DNA from: Candidatus Zhuqueibacterota bacterium | Lineage (GTDB): Bacteria; Zhuqueibacterota; Zhuqueibacteria; Residuimicrobiales; Residuimicrobiaceae | NCBI GenBank assembly: GCA_963169875.1 | Contig: CAUJEL010000038.1 | Coordinates: 1 to 33,926, forward strand | DNA length: 33,926 nt | Reading direction: 5' to 3' | Part shown: one piece after another, positions 25,731 to 32,916 of the stretch | Numbering within the stretch: the first letter of the stretch is position 1 | How the letters are laid out: every line of letters starts with the position of its first letter | The notes under the pieces: generated by a model | What the model was told of the DNA's origin: nothing | What the model saw: only the letters and a program-made list of their open reading frames with translations | Database searches by the model: none | Position numbers and translations under genes: made by a program

Positions 25731-25862
25731 ACATCTGCGGCAGATTTCGGCGCAGAGGCTACAAGATCCTTACAAGGATGACATATAAGAAACAGAACCA
25801 TGAATCGCTGTTTGCATAACCAGGACAAAAGCGGACTTCCCGGGCATTTGCATTAAAATCCC

Positions 25863-25930
25863 TTTTTCTCTGTGCCTCTGTGTCAGTCGTTAGATTATAT
25901 CACCACAAAGAAACGGAGACACAAAGGTTG
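25863..25930. repeat. Facing pair of CACAGAG-type repeats
   Basis: TTTTTCTCTGTGCCTCTGTG (from 25863) and ACCACAAAGAAACGGAGACA then CAAAGG (from 25902) are two members of the degenerate CACAGAGGCACAGAG family in opposite orientation, about 15 bases apart, so they could pair imperfectly. Confidence 0.5.
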
Positions 25931-26010
25931 TTTCCATTCACGACCGGAATTTTCTCCGCAGAGAAGTATACATGATTATGAAAATATTTTCATTATTTTA
26001 ATACTTTGTA

Positions 26011-26044
26011 TTGCATAGTACCTTTTTATTTCGTATATTATAAT
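26011..26044 (+). promoter_or_regulatory. Promoter-like hexamers before the PspC operon
   Basis: TTGCAT (26011-26016) and TATATT (26034-26039) are 17 bases apart, and a TATAAT overlaps at 26039-26044. They lie about 40 bases before the PspC start in AT-rich DNA. Confidence 0.5.
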
Positions 26045-26084
26045 AGTCAACCAAGCATGTATAAAAAGGTATAGAAGGCACCCC

Positions 26085-26669
26085 ATGAAAATAACCGTCA
26101 ACACCAACCTCGCTGGATACGCGTTTCACATGGATGAAGATGCGTATCAACATCTCCGCCACTACCTCGTCCGGCTCGAAAAAGAGTTCTCGGGCGAAGA
26201 GGGTTCACAGGAGATCATCGCCGACATCGAAGCCCGCATGGCGGAACTGTTCAAGTTGCGGCTGAACAAGTACAAGCAGGTCATCTCTTTGGAGGATATC
26301 GAGGAGGTCCTGACCGTCCTCGGTTCCCCGGAAGCCATCAGCGGCAACGGCGCCGAAGATAAAGCGTTCCATCGCACCGCACCGCGCCGCTTCTATCGCG
26401 ATCCCGATGGCCGCATCTTCGGCGGCGTCTGCGCCGGACTCGCCGCCTACTTTTCCATCAATCCGCTGTGGATCCGGATCCTCTTCGTCATCCTGGTCCT
26501 GGCCGGCAGTTTCGGCATCTGGCTCTACCTCATTCTCTGGCTCGTCCTGCCCGAGGCGCTCACCACCGCGCAAAAACTGGAGATGCGCGGCGCGCCGGTG
26601 ACCATCACCAACATCAAGCAGGCCGTGAAAGACGAATTTGTGGCCGTGAAGAAAAAAATCAATCTGTAA
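26085..26669 (+). CDS. PspC-domain membrane protein
   Basis: The 194-residue protein has two parts. Residues 1-80 form an acidic N-terminal domain (MKITVNTNLAGYAFHMDEDA...IADIEARMAELF) that also occurs in the protein two genes downstream. Residues about 101-158 form a PspC domain (RRFYRDPDGRIFGGVCAGLAAYF followed by one hydrophobic segment ending LWLVLPEAL). A basic C-terminal tail ends KKKINL. PspC is the inner-membrane stress component of the phage-shock-protein response in Proteobacteria, and in FCB bacteria such proteins commonly sit with PadR regulators, as here. The function is envelope-stress related by family, but the ligand is unknown. AGAAGG lies before the ATG. The PadR gene starts 34 bases downstream. 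Confidence 0.88.
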   Translation: MKITVNTNLAGYAFHMDEDAYQHLRHYLVRLEKEFSGEEGSQEIIADIEARMAELFKLRLNKYKQVISLEDIEEVLTVLGSPEAISGNGAEDKAFHRTAPRRFYRDPDGRIFGGVCAGLAAYFSINPLWIRILFVILVLAGSFGIWLYLILWLVLPEALTTAQKLEMRGAPVTITNIKQAVKDEFVAVKKKINL

Positions 26670-26703
26670 CATAACCGAACCTTTCAATAAATCGAGTGCA
26701 GCC

Positions 26704-27048
26704 ATGAACACAGAAAACACCAAAGCGCAGATGCGCAAGGGCATCCTTGAGTATTGCATTTTAGCCATACTCTCCCGGGGCTCCGCGTATGCCGTGGACA
26801 TCATCAATGAGTTGAGGAAAGCCGAATTGATCGTCGTTGAAGGCACCCTCTATCCGCTGCTGACGCGGCAAAAGAACGCCGGACTCCTCAGCTACCGCTG
26901 GGAAGAGTCGCCGCAGGGCCCGCCGCGCAAGTACTATGAACTCACCGAGCAGGGTAACAACTACCTCACCGACCTCGACCAGGCCTGGCAGGAACTCATC
27001 GATTCCGTCAATCAGCTGCGTGGCAACAAGAAGGGCAGGAAGATATGA
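26704..27048 (+). CDS. PadR-family transcriptional regulator
   Basis: This 114-residue winged-helix regulator carries the PadR pattern: RKGILEYCILAILSRGSAYAVDIINEL (about 11-37), VVEGTLYPLLTRQKNAGLLSYRW (about 44-66) and PPRKYYELTEQG (about 73-84), followed by a short dimerisation helix. PadR proteins usually repress a neighbouring membrane-stress or efflux operon. Its place between two genes sharing an N-terminal domain suggests that it controls this operon, including itself. Its stop overlaps the next start by four bases (ATGA), which implies translational coupling with the downstream membrane protein. Confidence 0.92.
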   Translation: MNTENTKAQMRKGILEYCILAILSRGSAYAVDIINELRKAELIVVEGTLYPLLTRQKNAGLLSYRWEESPQGPPRKYYELTEQGNNYLTDLDQAWQELIDSVNQLRGNKKGRKI

Positions 27049-28292
27049 AAAAAACACTGAATATAAACATCGCCGGGCAGCTCTTCAGCGCCGACGAGGA
27101 GGCGTATCAGATCCTGTCGCGCTATCTGGAACATGTTGCGGCCAAGTTCCGCGGCGAACCCGGGGGCGAAGAGACCCTCGCCGACATCGAATCGCGCATC
27201 GCCGAGATTTTTGGCGGCGGGAGCGAGCCGCCGCGTCTGGTCTCCAGGGAGATGGTCAACGAGATGATCGAAACCATGGGCGCGCCGGAAGCGTATTACG
27301 AGGCCGGCGGTGCCGAAGAGACACCGCGCAAATCCATGTACGATCCCGACAGCCCGATCGCCCGGGCCGGCCAGGCTTTCTCGGCGCTGCGCAAGGCGGG
27401 GGGCATGGTGCTCTCCAAAATCCTGCGCTTTTTCGCGGTCACGCTGGGTGTGGGATTTTCGCTGTTTGGTTTCCTTCTCCTGGTCGTTTTTGTCCTGTTG
27501 TTTTTCTTCAACGGCACGCTGTTGCCGGCCCTGATCAGAGATCCGGGCATCGCCAATGTGCCCATGCTGTTATCCATTGCGCTCAACAGCACCATGGCGA
27601 ATACAATGTGGACGCTGGCCGCAATCGTCATCCTAATCCCGCTGGCGGCGCTCAGCTATCTCGGCATCAAGCTGATCTTCAAGATCAAGGCAGGGCCCAA
27701 GCTGATCCGGGTCCTTCTCTTTACCACCTGGATCGTGTCCTTGTGCGTGCTGGGGGTCATGCTGGTATTGCGCTTTTCCGATTATGCGAATCACGAATGG
27801 AGTGAACAAAAGTTGGCTTTGCAGCCTGCCCCCAAAACGGTTTGGGTCGCCCCTTTAAAAAAGATCGCGGACGCCGGGTGGGATGAAAAGGCGATGGTGG
27901 AGCAGTTCAATTTCTGGAAGAACGCCAAGACCGGGCAGCTTTTTGTCACGGCGGATTTGGGGATTTGGGGCAGCGACACCACCTCGGCATGGATTGCCCT
28001 GGACAAGCGGGCGCGCGGCAAAACGCGATCCGACGCCAGTGCCCATCTGCGCAAGATGGATTTCACCTGGAAATTTTCGCGGGATACGCTTTATCTCGAC
28101 GAGTATTTTTCCCTGCCCGCCGGCGAACCCTGGAACGGCGCCATCTTGATGGTCGATCTGCGCGTGCCCGAAGGCACGGTAATCAAGCCGGTAAGCGGCG
28201 TCTCGCTGGCCAACTGGCGTTTCCGGATTAACAATCCGGAGGCCAAGGCCTTCCGCATCGAGGATGGCTATGCGCGGGCGGTGGAGGAGTAA
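27045..28292 (+). CDS. Membrane protein with PspC-operon N-terminal domain
   Basis: The 415-residue protein begins with the same type of acidic domain as the PspC protein upstream (NINIAGQLFSADEEAYQILSRYL...LADIESRIAEIF, residues about 4-58), but no PspC domain follows. Instead there are about three to four hydrophobic segments (about 126-160, 178-220, 225-245) and a soluble C-terminal domain (about 255-410) with alternating strands that ends near a DLRVPEGTVIKPVSG stretch, reminiscent of DUF2807-like beta-solenoid domains. That last assignment is weak. The start overlaps the PadR gene by four bases, so the two are translationally coupled. It is likely the effector or sensor membrane component of this envelope-stress operon. 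Confidence 0.82.
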   Translation: MKKTLNINIAGQLFSADEEAYQILSRYLEHVAAKFRGEPGGEETLADIESRIAEIFGGGSEPPRLVSREMVNEMIETMGAPEAYYEAGGAEETPRKSMYDPDSPIARAGQAFSALRKAGGMVLSKILRFFAVTLGVGFSLFGFLLLVVFVLLFFFNGTLLPALIRDPGIANVPMLLSIALNSTMANTMWTLAAIVILIPLAALSYLGIKLIFKIKAGPKLIRVLLFTTWIVSLCVLGVMLVLRFSDYANHEWSEQKLALQPAPKTVWVAPLKKIADAGWDEKAMVEQFNFWKNAKTGQLFVTADLGIWGSDTTSAWIALDKRARGKTRSDASAHLRKMDFTWKFSRDTLYLDEYFSLPAGEPWNGAILMVDLRVPEGTVIKPVSGVSLANWRFRINNPEAKAFRIEDGYARAVEE

Positions 28293-28310
28293 AAAAAAAG
28301 AGGTGTCCAA

Positions 28311-28370
28311 GGGGTATCGCGACGAAAGAGCCGGAGAGCGAAAGAGATGATTCGCGAATTCTGATACCCC
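28311..28370 (+). other. Nested hairpin in the 3' region of the operon
   Basis: GGGGTATC (28311-28318) pairs with GATACCCC (28363-28370), and inside it GCGAA-(8)-TTCGC forms a second stem. No T-run follows, so it is not a standard terminator. It could be an RNA-stabilising or regulatory structure. Confidence 0.35.
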
Positions 28371-28493
28371 GCTTCCACATCCCCCCGGTTCAGCCACCCT
28401 CACTCCCGGCCGCTGTCTTTTAGCCGGCCGCCGGAACAGCAAGGCTGCCCTCTCACGAAAATCGTGGGTTGGAGTTATCCTGGTTGACGAGTA

Positions 28494-28526
28494 AAAAGCC
28501 ATCCCGTTTTAAGCGAGATGGCTTTT
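28494..28526. terminator. Bidirectional terminator between convergent genes
   Basis: AAAAGCCATC (28494-28503) and GATGGCTTTT (28517-28526) form a ten-base stem with T-rich tails on both strands. It serves the minus-strand gene ending at 28530 and probably also the plus-strand PspC/PadR operon. Confidence 0.8.
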
Positions 28527-28529
28527 ATT

Positions 28530-29403
28530 TTATTGGCAATCCGTCGCGGGACTGACAAAATACTTGTCGCTATCCAGATAAAGCTGCTCCCCCTGGTAAT
28601 TCAAGGGATGGCGGCGGTTGCGGCCGTCGTCAAACAGGAGCACGAGAATGGGCTGGCCCATGGGCGCCTGGATCAGCCAGCGTCCCGAACCCGCATCGCG
28701 TTCGGAGCTGTTGCCAAAGGCGCCGCCCACATCCATGGACACCGAGCTGCTGCTGGAAAAATTGAAACGCTGGTTCGCGCACAGGGCAAAAAAGCGCTTC
28801 ATGCTGTACCCGCCCGAACTGCCGCTGCTGTAGCTGGAGACGAAAGTCAGGCGCTTTCCCGCCAGGAATTGGGTCCACTCTGAGACAAAGTTTTGCGTCG
28901 CGGGTTTGGAGAAAAAGATGGATGCGGCGAGGGCATCGGCGGTCTGCATGCGTACCTCATCGACGCTGCTGCCTGGGAGAAACAGCAGCAGGAGCACCCC
29001 CGGACCGTCCTGGTTGAGCAGTCCGATGGCGCGGCAGGCATAGGCATTGCCCTGCAGGGAGCCTTGCAGGTCCAGCAGCAGGCCATCGCGGCCAAAGGTG
29101 CGCGCCGGTCCGGCGGGCTGGAGCTGCGCGCCCTCCTCCGCCAGAGTACTCTGCGCCGCGGCGGCGGCCAGTTCCTGCAGCGTCACATAGGCGTGCGGCG
29201 CCACCACCATCACCTCTCCGGCATTTTCAGACGTTAGCACATAGCCTTCGCCGTTTTCCTGCGCAGTCCAGCCCTCGGGCACGGTAAATTGCAGGCCCCA
29301 GTTGGCGTTGTCGAGGACGCTACCGCCCGGTTGTTGAAGAGGGCTGGCGTAAATCCAGCCTGTTATGGAAAAGATAATAAAAAAAAATCACGCATATGCG
29401 CAT
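28530..29403 (-). CDS. Secreted hypothetical protein with homopolymer frameshift
   Basis: The main frame (28530 to a GTG at 29282, 250 residues) continues upstream without a usable start and encodes IIFSITGWIYASPLQQPGG, the second half of a signal peptide. An ATG at 29403 with GAGGGA upstream encodes MRICVIFF in the other frame. The two meet at a run of nine A on the plus strand (29379-29387). With eight, one frame would read a complete signal peptide, MRICVIFFIIFSITGWIYA, then SPLQQ. So the gene is either a sequencing or assembly error, a phase-variable gene or a pseudogene. The mature part begins with a PEGWTAQENGEGYVLTS domain and has a serine-rich FNFSSSSSVSMDVGGAFGNS loop near 173-192. 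I do not recognise the family. A terminator follows the stop. Confidence 0.72.
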
Positions 29404-29932
29404 GGGAAGTCCCTCATAATAGATCACAAGAGTTTCCCATGTGCAACGGCGGCGCGGCGCTGATAATTCCTGATTACCAGAGGAATTTGAGGGCGGGACA
29501 GGAATTGCGGCAGAGGAGTGGTTTGGCGCCATCATGTCAAATAGCGGCCGACTCATACGGCCCGGGAAGGCTTGGGTGTGCGCTAGATTATATGCTCATA
29601 CACGTTTTGCCACGCCTCTCAATGATGTTGTGACTATCTTCTTTGTTTGGGGCGGATGTATTCGTTGCGTTGGCGAGGTTAACGACGATTTCCTTTGCTG
29701 CAGCGATGCGACTGCCGGGGCGAATTGACCGCTATTTCAGCAATTGCTCTGCGTGAGCGGGTATGATTATCACTCCCTAAGCATGATTACCCCTTCGTAA
29801 AAAAATTGCATCTCTTTTTCCCTTCATACTGGATGTACTGCTTCTCCACTCCCCGTAACTGCTAACAATTGTGAATTTTATTTTATCGCCAATACATTTT
29901 TCATTATTTATTATTCTTTTTCCAGATAGAAC
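29404..29932. other. 530-base gap with no supported gene
   Basis: Short frames here have no ribosome sites or recognisable similarity. Composition becomes AT-rich toward the right end, where the candidate small-RNA promoter begins. Confidence 0.4.
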
Positions 29933-29961
29933 TTGACAATAAAAAATATTTTTTACATATT
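29933..29961 (+). promoter_or_regulatory. Promoter for the candidate small RNA
   Basis: A perfect -35 hexamer TTGACA (29933-29938), a 17-base AT-only-rich spacer and CATATT (29956-29961, four of six matches) fit a sigma70-type promoter on the plus strand. No gene start follows; a terminator does, about 45 bases later. Confidence 0.5.
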
Positions 29962-29967
29962 TAGTTA

Positions 29968-30024
29968 ATCCAGTGTACTGGAGGTGGAAGGTGCATACCT
30001 TCGGGGCCCGCAAGGGCCTTTTTT
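29968..30024 (+). ncRNA. Candidate small RNA of three hairpins
   Basis: From the predicted start near 29968, about 57 bases are almost fully covered by three consecutive hairpins: TCCAG-UGUA-CUGGA (29969-29982), GAAGGU-GCAU-ACCUUC (29987-30002) and GGCCC-GCAA-GGGCC followed by six T (30005-30024). A GGAGGT between hairpins 1 and 2 could sequester or present an anti-SD-like sequence. A short frame from a GTG at 29991 exists but would read through the terminator, so a coding role is less likely. It lies at the 3' end of the convergent DUF3800 gene. There is no match to an RNA family that I know. Confidence 0.45.
30005..30024 (+). terminator. Rho-independent terminator (plus strand)
   Basis: GGCCC-GCAA-GGGCC followed by TTTTTT on the plus strand. 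On the minus strand no T-run follows, so it does not serve the DUF3800 gene that ends at 30028. It implies a plus-strand transcript. Confidence 0.65.
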
Positions 30025-30027
30025 CAT

Positions 30028-30831
30028 TTATGGCAACCACTTCATGCCCCATCCTTCAACTTGCCCTGACGGGCTCGTATTGAATTTTCCATTGATCAAT
30101 AACGTGTAGATTTGGGTCCCAAAGGTCTCTGTGGGTGTTTGTTGAAGATGCATTGCGATCATCTGTTTGGAAATTGGATGCGCAATGATATCAGCTATTT
30201 GCAGTCCTGTTATATTATTAGATTTTGGCTTTACTTTCAGCTCCTTACTTGTCAGGGCCTCGGCGAACTGCTTTGTCGTGACATCCTCGGTTCCTTCCGC
30301 ATGCAATTTTGCATATGATGCTTTCAAGCGCATGTCTTCTTTCCCGCCTCTTGATTCGGACATGACATCCCCTTTCACGCCTTTTGCAATCAGCCAGGTG
30401 ACATATCTCTCTACCAAAATAGCCAGACAATAGTGGTACGGATCGTATCGCCAGACCTGATATCGCTTTTTGTGTTCAAGTTTGTCGATAAGAACCGCCA
30501 CTACGCGAAAATCCAATTTGTCGAGCGTTCGGATCAATTCGTGATTAAACGATTCTTCAATCTTTGCATCTCGCAGAGATTCAAATGGAGGCTTTTTGTT
30601 TACGAGTTCCTTGCGATGTAATATAATAGGTTCATCCGGATGAGAACGAAAATATTTGCGTTTCAAACTCTCGATCGCTTTGTGCGCTACCTGTTCGACA
30701 TAGTTCAGTTCCATAATAACGCCGGCGAGACAAAGGAAACGTTGATTGGGGTTTCCTGACGATGATAGGTCAGCATTGCCAACTTCATCGATATACATAC
30801 GAAACTTTTGATTCTTAATTTCCTGGATCAT
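30028..30831 (-). CDS. DUF3800 domain protein
   Basis: The 267-residue protein fits the DUF3800 family. The N-terminal FRMYIDEVGN motif (about 10-19, Asp15/Glu16), LAGVIME, a LHRKEL segment (about 71-76), and the C-terminal NNITGLQIADIIAHPISKQ (about 206-224) are the conserved elements. The family is thought to have an RNase H-like fold, with the acidic residues as possible metal ligands. Activity is not established. DUF3800 genes are often found in phage, island or defence contexts, which fits the neighbouring small ORFs and the change in composition. No strong ribosome site precedes the ATG. A candidate small RNA is encoded convergently at its 3' end. Confidence 0.85.
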   Translation of the reverse strand: MIQEIKNQKFRMYIDEVGNADLSSSGNPNQRFLCLAGVIMELNYVEQVAHKAIESLKRKYFRSHPDEPIILHRKELVNKKPPFESLRDAKIEESFNHELIRTLDKLDFRVVAVLIDKLEHKKRYQVWRYDPYHYCLAILVERYVTWLIAKGVKGDVMSESRGGKEDMRLKASYAKLHAEGTEDVTTKQFAEALTSKELKVKPKSNNITGLQIADIIAHPISKQMIAMHLQQTPTETFGTQIYTLLINGKFNTSPSGQVEGWGMKWLP

Positions 30832-30918
30832 ATTCTATTTTCGTTCCGGGTTCAGCTAAAAAAAAAGCAAATAACACGACAACTACTCGCAACACCAACA
30901 GAATTTTAGAGTACTCTG

Positions 30919-31032
30919 TCACATGCTAAAAGAACCGCCCAAGATGATAAGGGTCCGTTTTCGGTACAAACGGAAAAGCACGCGGTAAATTATAGAAGCC
31001 GGATAGATTTTCTGGTTTTTAATTTTGGTCAT
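30919..31032 (-). CDS. Possible 37-residue basic peptide
   Basis: A short minus-strand frame starts with ATG at 31032 preceded by AAAAAGGAAAAAG, a fair ribosome site. The peptide begins MTKIKNQKIYPASIIYR and is basic and hydrophobic (RVLFRLYRKRTLIILGG). It lies 87 bases upstream of the DUF3800 gene in the same direction. It could be chance: there is no similarity that I know. Confidence 0.25.
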   Translation of the reverse strand: MTKIKNQKIYPASIIYRVLFRLYRKRTLIILGGSFSM

Positions 31033-31046
31033 CTTTTTCCTTTTTC

Positions 31047-31247
31047 TTATCGCGGGACGAAAGCGTGCCCGGCACGATAACAAGGCAGGGCATGAGGTTC
31101 ACCGCACGACAGGGTTGCGTCTTTGTATTCCATCCGGAATTGACAACGGGGTGGAATGAAGAAATCGCCGACATCAGTTTCATAGCCTTCAATTTTATGC
31201 ACTATAGGCAAAATATCGTCCTCTGTAATCCGCCTCTTCTGTTTCAT
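31047..31247 (-). CDS. Possible small protein upstream of DUF3800
   Basis: This minus-strand frame of 66 residues starts at ATG 31247 (a TTG at 31274 would add nine). It begins MKQKRRITEDDILPIVHKI and has three Cys (in PRCQF, LSCGE and LPCYR). The charged N-terminus looks protein-like, but no family is recognised and no ribosome site is visible. It is in line with the 37-residue frame and the DUF3800 gene, so the three may form a small unit. Confidence 0.35.
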   Translation of the reverse strand: MKQKRRITEDDILPIVHKIEGYETDVGDFFIPPRCQFRMEYKDATLSCGEPHALPCYRAGHAFVPR

Positions 31248-31274
31248 ACATAATAAAAGCGCGACCGTGTTCAA

Positions 31275-31824
31275 TTTATGAACCTGATTGCGCGACGATT
31301 ATCATGCAATCCCTTCCACATGAGTGACGTTTCCTTTTACGATTTTACAAAAACCCGGGCCGATTTGCAAGGATATTTTCTATATCCGGATTTATGTTAT
31401 GACACAAGATTTGCGTTACTTTGCATAGCGTCACTTTTCCCTTGCGAGGCTCTTTGAAATCAAAAAAACAGTGACCAGCACAGGTATCTTCATCATGCAA
31501 TCCTGTGTATAAAGATTATTCATGACACCTGGTTTTTCACATTGTGCAAAATTGCGCAACAAACCCTTGAAATGTTGAAATATGAACTTTATGATAAAAA
31601 ATCTCAATTTATCAAATATTTTTTTTGCCTCCTGTCAGTCTGTCCTGAAAACGCTTCAAAATAAACAACACATTACACGGTGGCGATTTTTACCAGCGTT
31701 TTCTACCCTTGACAAATATCTCTGGATTTATTATCTATTGGTAGGGGCGTTACACGCAAATACTCCATGGGCGGGCGATAATTGCAATTGGGAACTGATC
31801 AGCAATTTCTTGAGAGATCTTGCC
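31275..31824. other. AT-rich non-coding gap before the MauE gene
   Basis: This stretch holds a hairpin GGATAT-TTTCT-ATATCC (31371-31387). An upstream extension of the MauE-like frame (31582-31824) is open but not protein-family-like, so I treat it as leader. No other gene is supported. Confidence 0.4.
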
Positions 31825-32343
31825 ATGGCGACGCCTAAAAAATGGAACCTTATTTTGATGCCTGCCCTGAGAATCCTTCTCGGCGCTCTTTTTGTTTTCT
31901 CCGGTTATATGAAATTGCTCGACATGGAAGAATTTGTCCGTGTCATTTACAAAATCAATTTCATTTCTTACGATGGCGCAGCCACACTGGCGATTCTGGT
32001 AGTTGGGTTTGAATTACTGATTGGCGCTTTGCTCATCCTCGGTCTGTTCATCAAACAAACATTATTGTTGACCCTGTTCATGCTGATTGGCTTCACCGCA
32101 TTTCTCGCTGTCGTTTTAATATTCAAGCTTGAGGTCAGAGGCTGTGGATGTTTTGGCAGCCTGAGTAAAAGTCAAATCACCTATTGGGAAATCTTGCGAA
32201 ATCTGTTTTTAATAAGCATTACTGGATTGTTGATTTTAAAGATGAAAATATGTCATTGTCTATCCATTGATGGATATAAAAAACCGGGTGATGGCAACCA
32301 TTTGAGGGAAAAAAGAGAATCCATTTGGAGCAGTCATGAATAA
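31825..32343 (+). CDS. MauE/DoxX-like redox membrane protein
   Basis: From the ATG at 31825 the protein is 172 residues, begins MATPKKWNLILMPALRILLG and has four hydrophobic segments, like the MauE/DoxX family. The GCGCFGS motif near residue 110 is the CGCFG signature of MauE-like proteins, thought to take part in disulfide or thiol redox chemistry at the membrane. The open frame continues to an ATG at 31582, but the added 81 residues do not look like this family, so I prefer the shorter start; GAGAGATC upstream is only a fair ribosome site. The next gene starts inside this one (eight-base overlap) and encodes a thioredoxin-like protein, a common pairing. Confidence 0.8.
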   Translation: MATPKKWNLILMPALRILLGALFVFSGYMKLLDMEEFVRVIYKINFISYDGAATLAILVVGFELLIGALLILGLFIKQTLLLTLFMLIGFTAFLAVVLIFKLEVRGCGCFGSLSKSQITYWEILRNLFLISITGLLILKMKICHCLSIDGYKKPGDGNHLREKRESIWSSHE

Positions 32344-32890
32344 CCGTTTGCGCTTACTATTGCTTTGTTTACTGATCGCACTCACAACGATGGTGCTGCT
32401 TTTTTATCGCAAAGAGCCGGTAAAAATAGCAGGTTGCCCAGGAAATGACATTGATATGACCAAGATGTTGCAGTATGGGGAAAAGGTACAGGACGTTAGA
32501 TTAGCAGACAGATATCGCCATATTTTTGATATAGCTGATTTTTCTAATAAACCAATGCTGCTCATTTTCACAAAGGATAATCTTCCTAACATCCATGCTT
32601 ATGAAGATTCATTGTACAAGCATTTGAAAATTTTTATCGCGAATGGATTGGAAATTGTTATTATCAATAATGGTGAATTTCAAAATGGCTACGCATTTAG
32701 CAAACAAGGCAAAGCAAAAATTTATTGTGACACGGACAATATGGCACTATTCAAAGCTTTTCGAGTTTATAAACACAGTTCATGCATTATTTTAAATAAG
32801 GATCACAGGGCTATATTAGTTACAGTTAAAATATTGTTACCAAACGAATTAAATAAAATTATTCAATATAAAAAAGCCCATATTTTTTGA
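32336..32890 (+). CDS. Membrane-anchored thioredoxin-fold-like protein
   Basis: This 184-residue protein starts eight bases before the MauE stop, so it is translationally coupled. It has an N-terminal membrane anchor (MNNRLRLLLLCLLIALTTMVLLFY), then a soluble domain with RHIFDIADFSNKPMLLIFTKDN (about 60-81) and EIVIINNGEF...YCDTDNMALFKAFRVYKHSSCIIL (about 104-152), the strand-helix order of TlpA/redoxin-type thioredoxin folds. The active-site CxxC is missing at the usual place after the first strand (TKDNLP there), so any redox role is unclear. It may act as a binding partner of the MauE protein. Codon usage and base composition are AT-rich relative to the left two thirds of the window. Confidence 0.65.
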   Translation: MNNRLRLLLLCLLIALTTMVLLFYRKEPVKIAGCPGNDIDMTKMLQYGEKVQDVRLADRYRHIFDIADFSNKPMLLIFTKDNLPNIHAYEDSLYKHLKIFIANGLEIVIINNGEFQNGYAFSKQGKAKIYCDTDNMALFKAFRVYKHSSCIILNKDHRAILVTVKILLPNELNKIIQYKKAHIF

Positions 32891-32916
32891 TTTCTTTTTA
32901 TTCTTGGAGGTCAGAA

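Larger units (their letters stand above)
25391..26084. other. 700-base stretch, mostly repeats and promoter
   Basis: No gene is well supported. A 47-residue minus-strand frame ends nine bases before the antitoxin start, but it has no recognisable similarity. The stretch carries CACAAAG/CACAGAG-type degenerate repeats (about 25600, 25863 and 25900), the second copy of the TGTCATGGTGTAACC repeat, and an AT-rich promoter-like segment before the PspC gene. Confidence 0.45.

Noticed and set aside
29289-29728. Plus-strand frames of 114 and 64 residues
   Set aside because: The first covers the minus-strand signal-peptide region; neither has start support or a known family.
29777-30052. 91-residue minus-strand frame
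   Set aside because: Covers the DUF3800 3' end and the candidate small RNA on the opposite strand; basic low-quality translation with no family.
31582-31824. N-terminal extension of the MauE-like protein
   Set aside because: The 81 extra residues do not resemble the family and would place long non-family sequence before the first helix.
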